Below, in pieces: positions 19,686-28,235 of a stretch of 64,000 nt of DNA (positions are counted from its first letter, which is position 1; every line of letters starts with the position of its first letter). Position numbers and translations under genes: made by a program. Source of the DNA: Arthrobacter sp. H35-D1 (GTDB taxonomy: Bacteria; Actinomycetota; Actinomycetes; Actinomycetales; Micrococcaceae); assembly GCF_030063185.1 (NCBI RefSeq), contig NZ_JASISP010000002.1, forward strand, positions 1 through 64,000. The letters run 5' to 3'. Below the pieces are notes generated by a model. It saw only the letters and a list, made by a program, of their open reading frames with translations, did no database searches and was not told where the DNA came from.

Positions 19686-22424
19686 ATGAACGATTGGTTG
19701 GATCTTGCACGATCCACGCAATTCGCCCCAAGCAGCGCTGTTTTCACCGCCCCAGAACCGGAAGCCGCCCGCGCCATTCTTGGCGGGGCGTACGTTGACC
19801 TCAGATGGTTCGACGAGGCTGTCCTTGAGATCATGGCTGCCACCAGGGACCCCCGCCGTAATCCGCTGGGTGTGGTGTCAGCCAATCTAGACCATGTCAT
19901 GCACTTTGGCGAAGGCAGCCGGTGGCGCGGCACCCTCAACTCCTCCACGTCGATTGACTGGCTCACCTTGCTTGACGGCGCGCCGCTGCGCGCCAAGGCC
20001 ACGGCGCTGACCGGCCAGCAATGGCCCCGGCTCGCCGGCAGCGACCTGATCAATCCGCTGCTTGACGAAGCAGAAAAAGCGGGATTGTGCATTGGCTTCC
20101 TCGGTGGAACGGAGGCCACCCACTCACTTTTGAAGGAACAGTTTGCGCGGAACCGACCGAACTTGCGGGTTTCTGGTTGGTGGGCGCCGGACCGCGGTTC
20201 GCTGGTTGATCCGGCCGTCTCCGAACAGCTGGCCCGCGATGTTGCCCGGTCAGGGACGGACATGCTCGTGGTGGGTCTCGGAAAACCACGGCAGGAGCTG
20301 TGGATCGCCCAATACGGCGCCTTGACCGGGGCCTCGGTGCTGCTGGCCTTTGGCGCCGTTGTGGACTTCCTTGCCGGCAGAATTCAGCGGGCACCCCAGC
20401 CCGTGGTTGATGCGGGCATGGAGTGGGCTTGGCGGCTGGCCCTGGAACCCAAGCGACTCGCCAAACGCTACCTGGTGCAAGGGCCGGAAGCCTTCATTCG
20501 CATGAACCGGCACAGCAGCGTGGGCAGTTCCACCGTGCGGGCCGGTGCCACCCGCAATCCTTTCACTGCGCGTGCGCAGGAGGTGGCGGCGGCCATTGGC
20601 ACTGCCTTGGATCAGGTGAGTGAACCGGTGCCCGGGGACGGCAGATTCATGCCCCCAGACATGCTCGCTGATGTCACCGTGGTGCTGGTGACATACAACA
20701 ATGTTGATGACATTGACCCGCTCTTCTCTGGCCTCCGTGAGGAGACGGCAGGGCAGTCCTTGAAGGTGGTCATCGCCGACAACGGATCAGTGGACGGCAC
20801 AGTTGAGCGCATAGCCGCCCATGCCGACGTGGTCTTGGTCAAGACAGGCGCCAACCTTGGCTATGCCGGCGGCATCAACGTCGCCTTGGCGGAGGCCGGC
20901 CCCTGCCACGATGTGCTGGTACTCAACCCCGACCTGCGCATCTCCCCCGGCGCCATCAAAACCTTGCGCAGCCGCTTGATCACGTCCTCGGCAGGGATCG
21001 CAGTGCCCAAACTCCTGGACACGGACGGCACCACCTACACCTCGCTGCGGCGGGAACCCAGTCTTGCCAAGTCCATGGGAGACGCAGTTTTTGGCAGCAA
21101 GGCCCCGGGCCGGCCGGACTGGCTTTCAGAGATCGACTACAACACTGAAAGTTACCAATATCCGCACCCTATCGAATGGGCCACGGGTGCCGCACTTCTC
21201 GTTTCCGGCGAGGTACTGGCGGACGTTGGGGAATGGGATGAACAATATTTCCTCTACTCGGAGGAAACCGACTACTTCCGCAGGGCCCGCTACCACGGGC
21301 ATGCGATTTGGTTCGAACCGGCAGCCACCATGGTGCACAGCCGCGGAGGCTCCGGAGCCTCGGCTGATCTGGTTGCGCTCATGGCTGTCAACCGGGTCCG
21401 GTACGCTGCAGCCCACCATTCCAGGGGCTACGCTGCGCTGGCACGAACCATTGGAGCCACTGCCGAGCTGGCCCGAGCCTACAAACCGGGAAACCGCAAG
21501 GCCTTCCTGGCCCTGGCCGGCGTGCACCCCTGGACGAAGCTCCCGCAAGCAACGCCGGCACCAGTTCCCGAACCTGCTGCTGCGCCCACCACAGATTTCC
21601 CATCGGGTGCCGTCATCATTCCGGCACACAACGAGTCTGCAGTTCTGGCCAGGACGCTCCAACCGTTGGCTGCTTTGGCGGCGTCGGGAGCTATTGAAGT
21701 GATCGTGGCATGCAACGGCTGCACCGATGACACCGCGGCCATTGCGGCAGGCTTTCCCGGCGTCACGGTGCTTGACCTGAAGGAGCCTTCCAAAACGGCA
21801 GCCCTGAACGCCGCAGATGCAGTTTGCTCACGCTGGCCCCGCTTGTACTTGGATGCCGACATTGAGATCACGCCGGAAGCCGTGGCGCAGGTCTTCGAGC
21901 ACCTGGCGGGCCCGGGGGCGTTGGCCGCACGGCCCGCGTTCCGTTATGAAACCACCGGTTCCGACCCGCTGGTGCAGGCATATTACCGTGCCAGGATGCG
22001 CATTCCAGCAATGAACGAGCACCTGTGGGGTGCGGGGGCTTACGCTGTCAGCGCTGCCGGCCACGCACGTTTTCCGCAATTCTCCCCGGCCACAGCGGAT
22101 GATGTCTTTGTCGACTCACTGTTCGGCGCTGGCGAGAAAGCGGTGCTGCACACCGACCCTGTGGTGGTCCGAGTCCCGCAAAACACCCGCGATCTGCACA
22201 AGACCTTGCGCCGGATCTACCGTGGGAACCATGAGCTGCAAGCGGGAACAAAACAGCCGACGGGACTGGGCCCGGTGGTACGGAGCATTAGCGGCCCGCA
22301 TGCCCTGGTGGATGCCGGGGTCTATGCATCGCTGGCGGTCTCCGGCAAGGTTCGCAAGGGAAAATCCTTGACAACGGGGGGCGGATGGGACCGGGATGCA
22401 AGCAGCCGAAACCACCAAGTATAG
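19686..22424 (+). CDS. Triple glycosyltransferase: WecG/TagA/CpsF (GT26) - GT2 - GT2
   Basis: A 912-residue cytoplasmic fusion. Residues 1 to about 270 are a WecG/TagA/CpsF domain (GLCIGFLGGTEA, VVGLGKPRQELW near 198, LAFGAVVDFLAG), a family moving HexNAcA, ManNAc or similar sugars onto lipid-linked acceptors. Residues about 327-570 are a GT2 domain like rhamnosyl- or galactofuranosyltransferases (VTVVLVTYNN, LNPDLRI, YSEETDYFRRA). Residues about 637-880 are a second GT2 (AVIIPAHNE, LYLDADIEI). Both GT2 parts keep an Asp motif, so all three could add successive sugars to one undecaprenyl-linked glycan. It lies 235 bases after the rhamnose operon, so dTDP-rhamnose is a likely donor. Confidence 0.88.
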   Translation: MNDWLDLARSTQFAPSSAVFTAPEPEAARAILGGAYVDLRWFDEAVLEIMAATRDPRRNPLGVVSANLDHVMHFGEGSRWRGTLNSSTSIDWLTLLDGAPLRAKATALTGQQWPRLAGSDLINPLLDEAEKAGLCIGFLGGTEATHSLLKEQFARNRPNLRVSGWWAPDRGSLVDPAVSEQLARDVARSGTDMLVVGLGKPRQELWIAQYGALTGASVLLAFGAVVDFLAGRIQRAPQPVVDAGMEWAWRLALEPKRLAKRYLVQGPEAFIRMNRHSSVGSSTVRAGATRNPFTARAQEVAAAIGTALDQVSEPVPGDGRFMPPDMLADVTVVLVTYNNVDDIDPLFSGLREETAGQSLKVVIADNGSVDGTVERIAAHADVVLVKTGANLGYAGGINVALAEAGPCHDVLVLNPDLRISPGAIKTLRSRLITSSAGIAVPKLLDTDGTTYTSLRREPSLAKSMGDAVFGSKAPGRPDWLSEIDYNTESYQYPHPIEWATGAALLVSGEVLADVGEWDEQYFLYSEETDYFRRARYHGHAIWFEPAATMVHSRGGSGASADLVALMAVNRVRYAAAHHSRGYAALARTIGATAELARAYKPGNRKAFLALAGVHPWTKLPQATPAPVPEPAAAPTTDFPSGAVIIPAHNESAVLARTLQPLAALAASGAIEVIVACNGCTDDTAAIAAGFPGVTVLDLKEPSKTAALNAADAVCSRWPRLYLDADIEITPEAVAQVFEHLAGPGALAARPAFRYETTGSDPLVQAYYRARMRIPAMNEHLWGAGAYAVSAAGHARFPQFSPATADDVFVDSLFGAGEKAVLHTDPVVVRVPQNTRDLHKTLRRIYRGNHELQAGTKQPTGLGPVVRSISGPHALVDAGVYASLAVSGKVRKGKSLTTGGGWDRDASSRNHQV

Positions 22425-22534
22425 GGCCCCAGTGCACGGATCGGCCCGGGGCGACGATGCCGACGCATGTTACGATTTGATACCAGGGGGAGATTGCCTA
22501 GGTCAAATCGACGCATATTCAGGACTATCCCACA

Positions 22535-24505
22535 ATGAAGAAATCATCCGCGACAGCGCAGTCCCAACGGATTCAGCACCGTTCCGGCCGCGGCGTCCGT
22601 TCCAAGACCACTCTTGCCTCAGTGGCGACGTTGGCACTTCTCGTGCCGTTTCTCGTGACCGCCACAACGGTAAATTCACCATCCTACGCTTCCAACGTGT
22701 CGGTGTTGGAAAACGACGTCCCCAAGACCCTTGTTGACCCGGACACGGTCTCAGTTGAGCTCGGCGCAAAATTCACCACAAGCCAGGATGGCACCGTCAC
22801 AGCCATCCGGTTCTACAAGTCACGCGAAAATTCCGGACCGCACGTGGTCAAGTTGTGGTCTCCGACGGGGAGGGTCCTTGCCACGGCGACACTTCCCGCG
22901 AGTGCAGGGAAGGCAGTGGGCTGGCAAACCGTCAAGTTCCCTGAGCCTGTCAAGATAGCCAAAGATCAAAGGTATCTTGCCTCGTACATTGCTCCCAACG
23001 GTCGCTACTCCTCCGACGAGCGCGGCCTGGACCAAGCGAAAACAGAAGGTCCGCTGACCATTCTGGCTGGTGGCGGCGTGTATGCCTACGGGGACGGCGG
23101 AAGCTACCCCTCCAGCAACTACAAAAACTCAAACTACTTTGTCGATGTCGAGTTCACCCCCGAGTCGGTCACGGGCCCTACCACCCCGGCACCTACTGCT
23201 CCGGCGCCCACGCAGACGGCTGAACCCAGCCCGACTGCGACAGCGATGCCCCCTACAACAGCGCCCCCCACCGCCACACAACCCTCGGCCCCGCCGAGCG
23301 GCTCTTTGCCTCCCGGTGTTTCCGTCCGTGCCGTTGATGGTGGGGCTGGCTACTACCAGCAGTTCAACAATCCACTGCCCAGTGGCGCCGACTATTTCCC
23401 TGTTGGCGTCTGGTACGAAAGTCTTGTGGACACCGCTGACACAGTGAAGGACAAAGCGGCGGGGATCAACACTTATGTAGAGCTCACCTCGAATTCGGAT
23501 GCGACAATCGCTACAAAGGCCGGCATGAATGCCATCACTACGTGGAACGCTCCGGGACAGTCAGGTTCATTGATGCCTGATGAAGTTGACATGTGGGCGG
23601 GTCCAGGAAATGCGCCATGGACAGGCAATTGGCCAGGACAGGGTGAGATCTGCGAGCCTGCTGGCGCACAATGCGGATACACCATTCAGGCAGCACAAAA
23701 AGCTGCTGCTGCAAAGGGCAGCATGATCTTCGCCAATTATGGCAAGGGAGTGACTTTTTGGGAAAGCGACAGCCAAGCAGCAAAGTTCGTCAATGATTAT
23801 CCTGACGTGATCTCAGATGACAACTACTGGTTCACAGATCCGAATATTTGTGGGATTAGCGAAGGTGGCAATCTCGTTTCCCCCCGGCGACAGCTGACTC
23901 AGGACGAGTGCAGGAAGGCATCGAACTACGGATGGACCATCGACAAGATCCGTTCCTTGGTTAGCCCAGAGGCCTCGAAGCCCGTGTGGGCGTTCGTAGA
24001 AGTTGGCCATCCATTCAGTGAAGACTGGGCCCCTACGATCACGGCGCCACAGATCAAGGCGGCGGTGTGGAGCAGCCTAATCCATGGAGCCCGCGGAGTC
24101 ATCTACTTCAACCACAACTTCGGCGGAAATTGCCTATCCCAACACGTTCTCCGCGACAACTGCGGTGCCGACGTTCGCCCCGGCGTCACTGCTTTGAACG
24201 CTCAAATCACGTCCTTGGCACCCGTGTTGAATGCACCCTTCCTCGACGGCGCGGCCACCTCGAATGGTTCCGTCGACACGAGCGTGAAGATCCACAATGG
24301 AAACATGTACGTTTTTGCCGGTTCCACGAAGAATGCTGGCCAGCAAGTCGCGTTAACGGTCAAGTGCAGCAATGCCACATCGGCAACTGTCCTCGGTGAA
24401 AACCGAACCGTGCCAGTTATAAACGGCATCTTTGGCGACTCGTTCGCCGATGGGAACGCTGTTCATTTGTATCAGCTCAATGGTTCCAATACCTGCGGAT
24501 TGTAA
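22535..24505 (+). CDS. Secreted protein: DUF4082 domain, Pro/Thr linker, hydrolase-like barrel
   Basis: A 656-residue exported protein. A long basic N-terminus precedes a hydrophobic signal helix (about 25-45). Residues about 70-210 are a DUF4082 module (FTTSQDGTVTAIRFYKS), often found beside carbohydrate-active domains. A Pro/Thr/Ala linker (about 215-265) leads to a C-terminal domain of about 390 residues (DYFPVGVWYES...YVELTSN...WAFVEVG...GARGVIYFNHNFGG), which looks like a TIM-barrel glycoside hydrolase of no family I can name. It likely acts on extracellular polysaccharide. Base composition appears lower in GC than the rhamnose genes. A perfect hairpin terminator follows the stop. Confidence 0.78.
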   Translation: MKKSSATAQSQRIQHRSGRGVRSKTTLASVATLALLVPFLVTATTVNSPSYASNVSVLENDVPKTLVDPDTVSVELGAKFTTSQDGTVTAIRFYKSRENSGPHVVKLWSPTGRVLATATLPASAGKAVGWQTVKFPEPVKIAKDQRYLASYIAPNGRYSSDERGLDQAKTEGPLTILAGGGVYAYGDGGSYPSSNYKNSNYFVDVEFTPESVTGPTTPAPTAPAPTQTAEPSPTATAMPPTTAPPTATQPSAPPSGSLPPGVSVRAVDGGAGYYQQFNNPLPSGADYFPVGVWYESLVDTADTVKDKAAGINTYVELTSNSDATIATKAGMNAITTWNAPGQSGSLMPDEVDMWAGPGNAPWTGNWPGQGEICEPAGAQCGYTIQAAQKAAAAKGSMIFANYGKGVTFWESDSQAAKFVNDYPDVISDDNYWFTDPNICGISEGGNLVSPRRQLTQDECRKASNYGWTIDKIRSLVSPEASKPVWAFVEVGHPFSEDWAPTITAPQIKAAVWSSLIHGARGVIYFNHNFGGNCLSQHVLRDNCGADVRPGVTALNAQITSLAPVLNAPFLDGAATSNGSVDTSVKIHNGNMYVFAGSTKNAGQQVALTVKCSNATSATVLGENRTVPVINGIFGDSFADGNAVHLYQLNGSNTCGL

Positions 24506-24508
24506 ACT

Positions 24509-24555
24509 TTGATCCTTACCTGCAGTTCCGCCGCAGAACTGCAGGTAAGGATCAA
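24509..24555 (+). terminator. Rho-independent terminator, 20-bp perfect stem
   Basis: TTGATCCTTACCTGCAGTTC pairs exactly with its reverse complement across a 7-base loop, three bases after the stop of the DUF4082 protein. It is symmetrical and is followed by AACCC rather than a long T-run, so the stem is the main signal. Confidence 0.8.
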
Positions 24556-24568
24556 AACCCGCTAACGA

Positions 24569-24929
24569 GGCTCTTCGCGTTTCGTGGTGAATGATCCCGC
24601 TGAGATGAATTCATGCCACCGTCCGGTCGGGACTTCTTAGCCAAATACATCATTGATAGTTGATTGGGTTGCGGAACCCGCGGGCAATTCGTTGGATGTT
24701 TTTGATCAACGTGGTAGCGGCCTGGACCTGCCGTTCAAAGTCAGCTTTGCAGTCCGGCGCGCTGGCGGAATAGCTATTGGAGCGCATCAGGCGCAGGGCT
24801 TTTTTCATGCCCTGAGGCGGCGACGAGTTCCTGACTCGGCTCATCGGTAGCGAACACGTCGTCTACTCGTCTCTTGCCCGCGTCGGAGAGCGTGTCGTAG
24901 CCCAGATTCACCACGAACCGTGAAGAGCC
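24569..24929 (-). mobile_element. Internally deleted ISL3-like insertion sequence remnant with inverted repeats and target duplication
   Basis: The ends are imperfect inverted repeats: GGCTCTTCGCGTTTCGTGGTG at 24569-24589 against GGCTCTTCACGGTTCGTGGTG read inward on the minus strand from 24929, continuing GAAT on both sides. The flanks GCTAACGA (24561-24568) and GTTAACGA (24930-24937) match at 7 of 8, fitting the 8-bp duplication of ISL3 elements. Inside, minus-strand fragments resemble an ISL3 transposase C-terminus in two frames: GYDTLSDAGKRRVDDVFATDE (about 24825-24895) and IKNIQRIARGFRNPINYQ ending at 24651. At 361 bases it is far too short for a working element (about 1.3-1.5 kb). Confidence 0.8.
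24651..24895 (-). pseudogene. Transposase fragment (ISL3 family)
   Basis: Two frame-shifted pieces of one transposase C-terminus lie within the remnant: an upstream piece with the LSDAGKRRVDDVFATDE block and a downstream piece ending RIARGFRNPINYQ, a typical ISL3 tail. The N-terminal two thirds, including most of the DDE domain, are gone. Not functional. Confidence 0.7.
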
Positions 24930-24950
24930 GTTAACGAACGCATCTCTCAA

Positions 24951-25787
24951 TCAGAGCTTGGTTCCAACCCGGGACTGTCGCTTTAGATAGTCTTCTTTGC
25001 GGTTAGCTATCAGCTGTCTGGTATCGGCGGTCTTCCGTTGCCGGCTGTCCCACTCCCGATCCGGGTCTGGACCATGCTCTGCTGATAGATCGGCGCGACG
25101 GTTTCGATCCCCGCGTGTGCGACTACGCAAGTTGCCGAGCTTCTCCCTAGCCTCGCGTCTGCGGTCAAGCGCTTGGGCTGCAGAAACTGACGCAAACAGC
25201 AAAACAACACCTCCAGCGCCGATCATGATGACAGACCGGAGCCTGCTCGAGAACTGCTCTGTTGCCTGGTCCCCGCTCGTAACGGCCAGCGCGGTAAACA
25301 AAAAGCGCTTGTCTGCCCCATTGATTTCCTGCATGGCTTCGAGCTCCTGCACCAGGAACTCCCCAAGAACATCGACCGTGGACATGGCCTGATCAGGCGA
25401 AGATCCAATCGCGTTGATCTGAACCATCAGTCCTGTACCAAAACTGCCGGCCCTTTCTACCGAGTACTCGGTTCCGAGGCCCTTCATCTCCAATAACTTC
25501 GCCACCTCCTGAGTGCCGAGTCTTGTGGTCAAAGCTTGCGCAACCAGTGTGTTATCCGACGACCGAAGATAGGGGTTGTTCGAATTTAGTTTTCCTAGTG
25601 AAGGATCCTTCAGAATCTCTTGCTCTGTCGGTACCAGCGGATTCACCAAGGCAAACGTCGCTGTTGACTGATAGGTTCTGGGCCCCAAGGCAAATATATA
25701 GGCGGCGGCGAGCAGTGTCACCAGCACAACTGGAATCAGAATTAATTTGTGATGCCACAAAGTTCTGGCAACTGAAAGCGGGTCCAC
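24951..25787 (-). CDS. Wzz-like chain-length/polysaccharide co-polymerase protein without kinase domain
   Basis: A 278-residue membrane protein. Helix one (about 14-34, LILIPVVLVTLLAAAYIFAL) is followed by an extracytoplasmic loop (YQSTATFALVNP, helical middle) and helix two (about 187-207), then a hydrophilic, Arg-rich tail of some 70 residues. This is the Wzz/KpsE layout, which sets polymer length with a Wzy polymerase. There is no Walker motif, so unlike the protein at 51601 it is not a tyrosine kinase. It begins one base after the polymerase stop, preceded by GGAG. It ends 14 bases before the insertion-sequence duplication, so its tail may have been altered nearby. Confidence 0.75.
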   Translation of the reverse strand: MDPLSVARTLWHHKLILIPVVLVTLLAAAYIFALGPRTYQSTATFALVNPLVPTEQEILKDPSLGKLNSNNPYLRSSDNTLVAQALTTRLGTQEVAKLLEMKGLGTEYSVERAGSFGTGLMVQINAIGSSPDQAMSTVDVLGEFLVQELEAMQEINGADKRFLFTALAVTSGDQATEQFSSRLRSVIMIGAGGVVLLFASVSAAQALDRRREAREKLGNLRSRTRGDRNRRADLSAEHGPDPDREWDSRQRKTADTRQLIANRKEDYLKRQSRVGTKL

Positions 25788-25788
25788 G

Positions 25789-27204
25789 CTACTCCTTTGA
25801 TCTAATGCTTCGGTTGGATGCCTGATCTACCGTCAGCATACCCAAACCTTGAAATTGAGCCGATTCGCTCTTCACCATGATCCAAACAGCACCGCCTAGC
25901 CCCACTATCAATGGGTATAACAACGCAAACACTGGAAAGGAGAGGGAATCGAAAGTTGCGGAGGCCGGAGCCGCGACGAGCGCAGCACCCGCCACAGCTC
26001 CCGCGAGACATCTTAGCGAAGGATCTGCGGCATGCCGGGCGGCCTGCAGGGTTGTCAATCCCGGAAACGTGAGATAGACGAAAACGGCAATTGCGCCAAT
26101 GGTCCCCATTTCAACAGCAGTATGCAGGTATTGGTTGTCCAAAAGCTCCAAGGCATTTTCAGGCATGTAAGTGCCTGGCCCGGTGCCACCGATCGGTCGC
26201 TCAAGGAACATGGCTTCCACACGCGGATAGTTGTTCAGACGTGTTGATATCGAGGGATCGTCGGAACTGACGGTCGTCGCTCCAAGCAACGTTGCCATCA
26301 AGCCAGGAACAGCTACGAACAGTCCTGTTACTGCCGCAGGAATAACCAACAAGGCCCACTGCCTTCCAATTTTGGGCAAGAAGAAGACCGATACCAATAC
26401 AGCAACCGTTGCGGAAATCATGCCGGAACGGGAAATGGTGGCCGCTATTGCAAATACCAGCGAACCTGTAATGCACCAGTGCATCCATTTGCGTCCCACC
26501 CTGTCGAACATGCAGCGCCAGACAGAAATGGGCAGCACCATCGACGCCACCACGCCCAGTTCTATGGGCGTAAAAGTTGTACCAGCAACTCGCATCAATC
26601 CACCCCTGAGTTGAAACGTGGTATTACCTCCGTTGTCAGTAAACCCGATCATGAATTCCTGAATAGTTTCCATGGGATTCGTTCGGGTGACGAATTGAAC
26701 GGCAGCGAGAAGACAACAAAAGAAGGCCCCACGCAGCAACGCGCGCACTAGGACCATTGCGTGGTCAGTTGTCTTCACAACTTCAGCTGTCACCAAGATG
26801 AGACCTGCCGATCCTGCCATTAGCAGCACCCAGCGATCAGCGCTGGCGCGCCCCGCGATGGTGCTGGTACCGCTGAAATCCGAAAACAGCATCACGTAGG
26901 TAATGCATGTGGCCAGCAGCATCATTCCCAGCGCAATTCGACCTGGATGCCGAAAAAGAGCTGACTTATGCAAGCCAAGGAGAAGGGAAACGCCCCAAAA
27001 TACGAAAAGTAACAAGGACAAAAGCATGGCCACGTGACCCGCCGCGCCCAAAGGTTTGAGCACCATGTTGGCTGGAAACGCGAAAATTGCGAAAGCAGTG
27101 AATCTCAACAACCACGGCGGCTCTTCCCCGTTGGCTTGGCTAGGTCTCGGAGTGAAAATACGAGCGGAATCGAAACCATCTGCTGCTTTTCCGGCAACAA
27201 TCAC
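25789..27204 (-). CDS. O-antigen ligase/polymerase-type membrane protein (Wzy-like)
   Basis: About 471 residues with roughly ten to twelve hydrophobic helices and one larger external loop before TRLNNYPRVEAMFLERPIGGTGPGTY, the pattern of the O-antigen ligase/Wzy superfamily (G-x-G-x-x-x after ..P..G in the loop). It probably joins lipid-linked repeat units on the outer face of the membrane. GTG at 27204 is chosen because GGGAGG precedes it by four bases; ATG at 27216 or 27279 are alternatives. It is followed at one base by the Wzz-like gene, a natural functional pair. Confidence 0.8.
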   Translation of the reverse strand: MIVAGKAADGFDSARIFTPRPSQANGEEPPWLLRFTAFAIFAFPANMVLKPLGAAGHVAMLLSLLLFVFWGVSLLLGLHKSALFRHPGRIALGMMLLATCITYVMLFSDFSGTSTIAGRASADRWVLLMAGSAGLILVTAEVVKTTDHAMVLVRALLRGAFFCCLLAAVQFVTRTNPMETIQEFMIGFTDNGGNTTFQLRGGLMRVAGTTFTPIELGVVASMVLPISVWRCMFDRVGRKWMHWCITGSLVFAIAATISRSGMISATVAVLVSVFFLPKIGRQWALLVIPAAVTGLFVAVPGLMATLLGATTVSSDDPSISTRLNNYPRVEAMFLERPIGGTGPGTYMPENALELLDNQYLHTAVEMGTIGAIAVFVYLTFPGLTTLQAARHAADPSLRCLAGAVAGAALVAAPASATFDSLSFPVFALLYPLIVGLGGAVWIMVKSESAQFQGLGMLTVDQASNRSIRSKE

Positions 27205-27296
27205 GATACCTCCCATCGTCCATGTCTGCTCATCATCACGTCGGTTTTCGTCGATACATACAAATTCATGATAAGTCACGGCCGTTGCAAATTGAC

Positions 27297-28190
27297 CTAC
27301 CCACGAGACGCTGCTTCCAGCTGGGCAAGTATTTCATGTCGTACGGACAATGGGGTATTTGACTTCGCCGAGATCATGGCGGCAATCTGTTCGGGACCAA
27401 ATTGACGAATAAAGGCATGGGATTCTTCTTCGGTCAACGCAACTTCGTCAAAATAGTTTAGACACAGCATGTCGTCGGTGACTGGAGTATCTTCCAAACC
27501 AATTACCTGCTCAGCATATACACCGTAGAGGATCATTTCCGAAAAATGCAGCTGTCTTCCCACAGCAGTCTCCCAGGGACAGGAGTTCACCATTTCGATC
27601 CGTGCCAGCATGTTGCGGACGACCTCGGGGTCCCACGGGCAAGGACAGCAAATATAATCGGTCAGCGGGAACTCAACGTGAATTGGCAGCCCCAATAATT
27701 GCTGGGCCGTCTGCACCCACAGTTGATGGCGAGGCAGCGATTCATCGATTCCGTTGGGACGCCTAAAAAGCACCACGGCTTCATCGCGCACGAAGAGCTC
27801 TGCTGTGGTTTGCCGAAGCAATACCAGGTCAGAGTCGACCATCAACACCACGCTGGCAGTTGAACGCCTGGCTGCCTCGAGCTTGATGATCTGCTGGCTT
27901 ATCCACCCCCTGACGGGCGGCCATGGTCTGCGTACGTTAATCCACATATTGGCAGCCGGGACCTTGACCATTTGTGCGGGCAGGAACTCTGCGGCATCGT
28001 GAATTGTAGTACGCGGCCCTCCCAACTGCCTGAACTGCGCAAGATCCCTGTGTGGCACAACGATAGTGTGCCTCACAGAGGAACCCGTCATGCGTTTGAC
28101 TGAGATGTTCAGATCAGCGCAGAATTCGAAGTCGGGTGCGTAGCTCGGAGTGACTATTTCCAGAGGCAAGTCGGATTCATGGATGGACAT
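27297..28190 (-). CDS. DUF6492 family protein, putative glycosyltransferase
   Basis: A 297-residue soluble protein of the DUF6492 family, often found in capsule and EPS loci. Visible features: EIVTPSYAPDFEFC at the start, VVLMVDSDLVLLR near 113-125, where DSD could serve as a metal-binding DxD of a GT-A fold, and YICCPCPWDPEV. The role as a sugar transferase is inference. GGAGAG lies six bases before the ATG. It sits between a GT4 gene and the polymerase in the same direction. Confidence 0.7.
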   Translation of the reverse strand: MSIHESDLPLEIVTPSYAPDFEFCADLNISVKRMTGSSVRHTIVVPHRDLAQFRQLGGPRTTIHDAAEFLPAQMVKVPAANMWINVRRPWPPVRGWISQQIIKLEAARRSTASVVLMVDSDLVLLRQTTAELFVRDEAVVLFRRPNGIDESLPRHQLWVQTAQQLLGLPIHVEFPLTDYICCPCPWDPEVVRNMLARIEMVNSCPWETAVGRQLHFSEMILYGVYAEQVIGLEDTPVTDDMLCLNYFDEVALTEEESHAFIRQFGPEQIAAMISAKSNTPLSVRHEILAQLEAASRG

Positions 28191-28235
28191 TCGATTCTCT
28201 CCTTAAGTAGTGGGATGCCTAGGCCCCTCGGATGT

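Noticed and set aside
24651-24844. Small 64-codon minus-strand gene
   Set aside because: Its tail resembles an ISL3 transposase C-terminus and it lies between inverted repeats, so it is a remnant rather than a gene.
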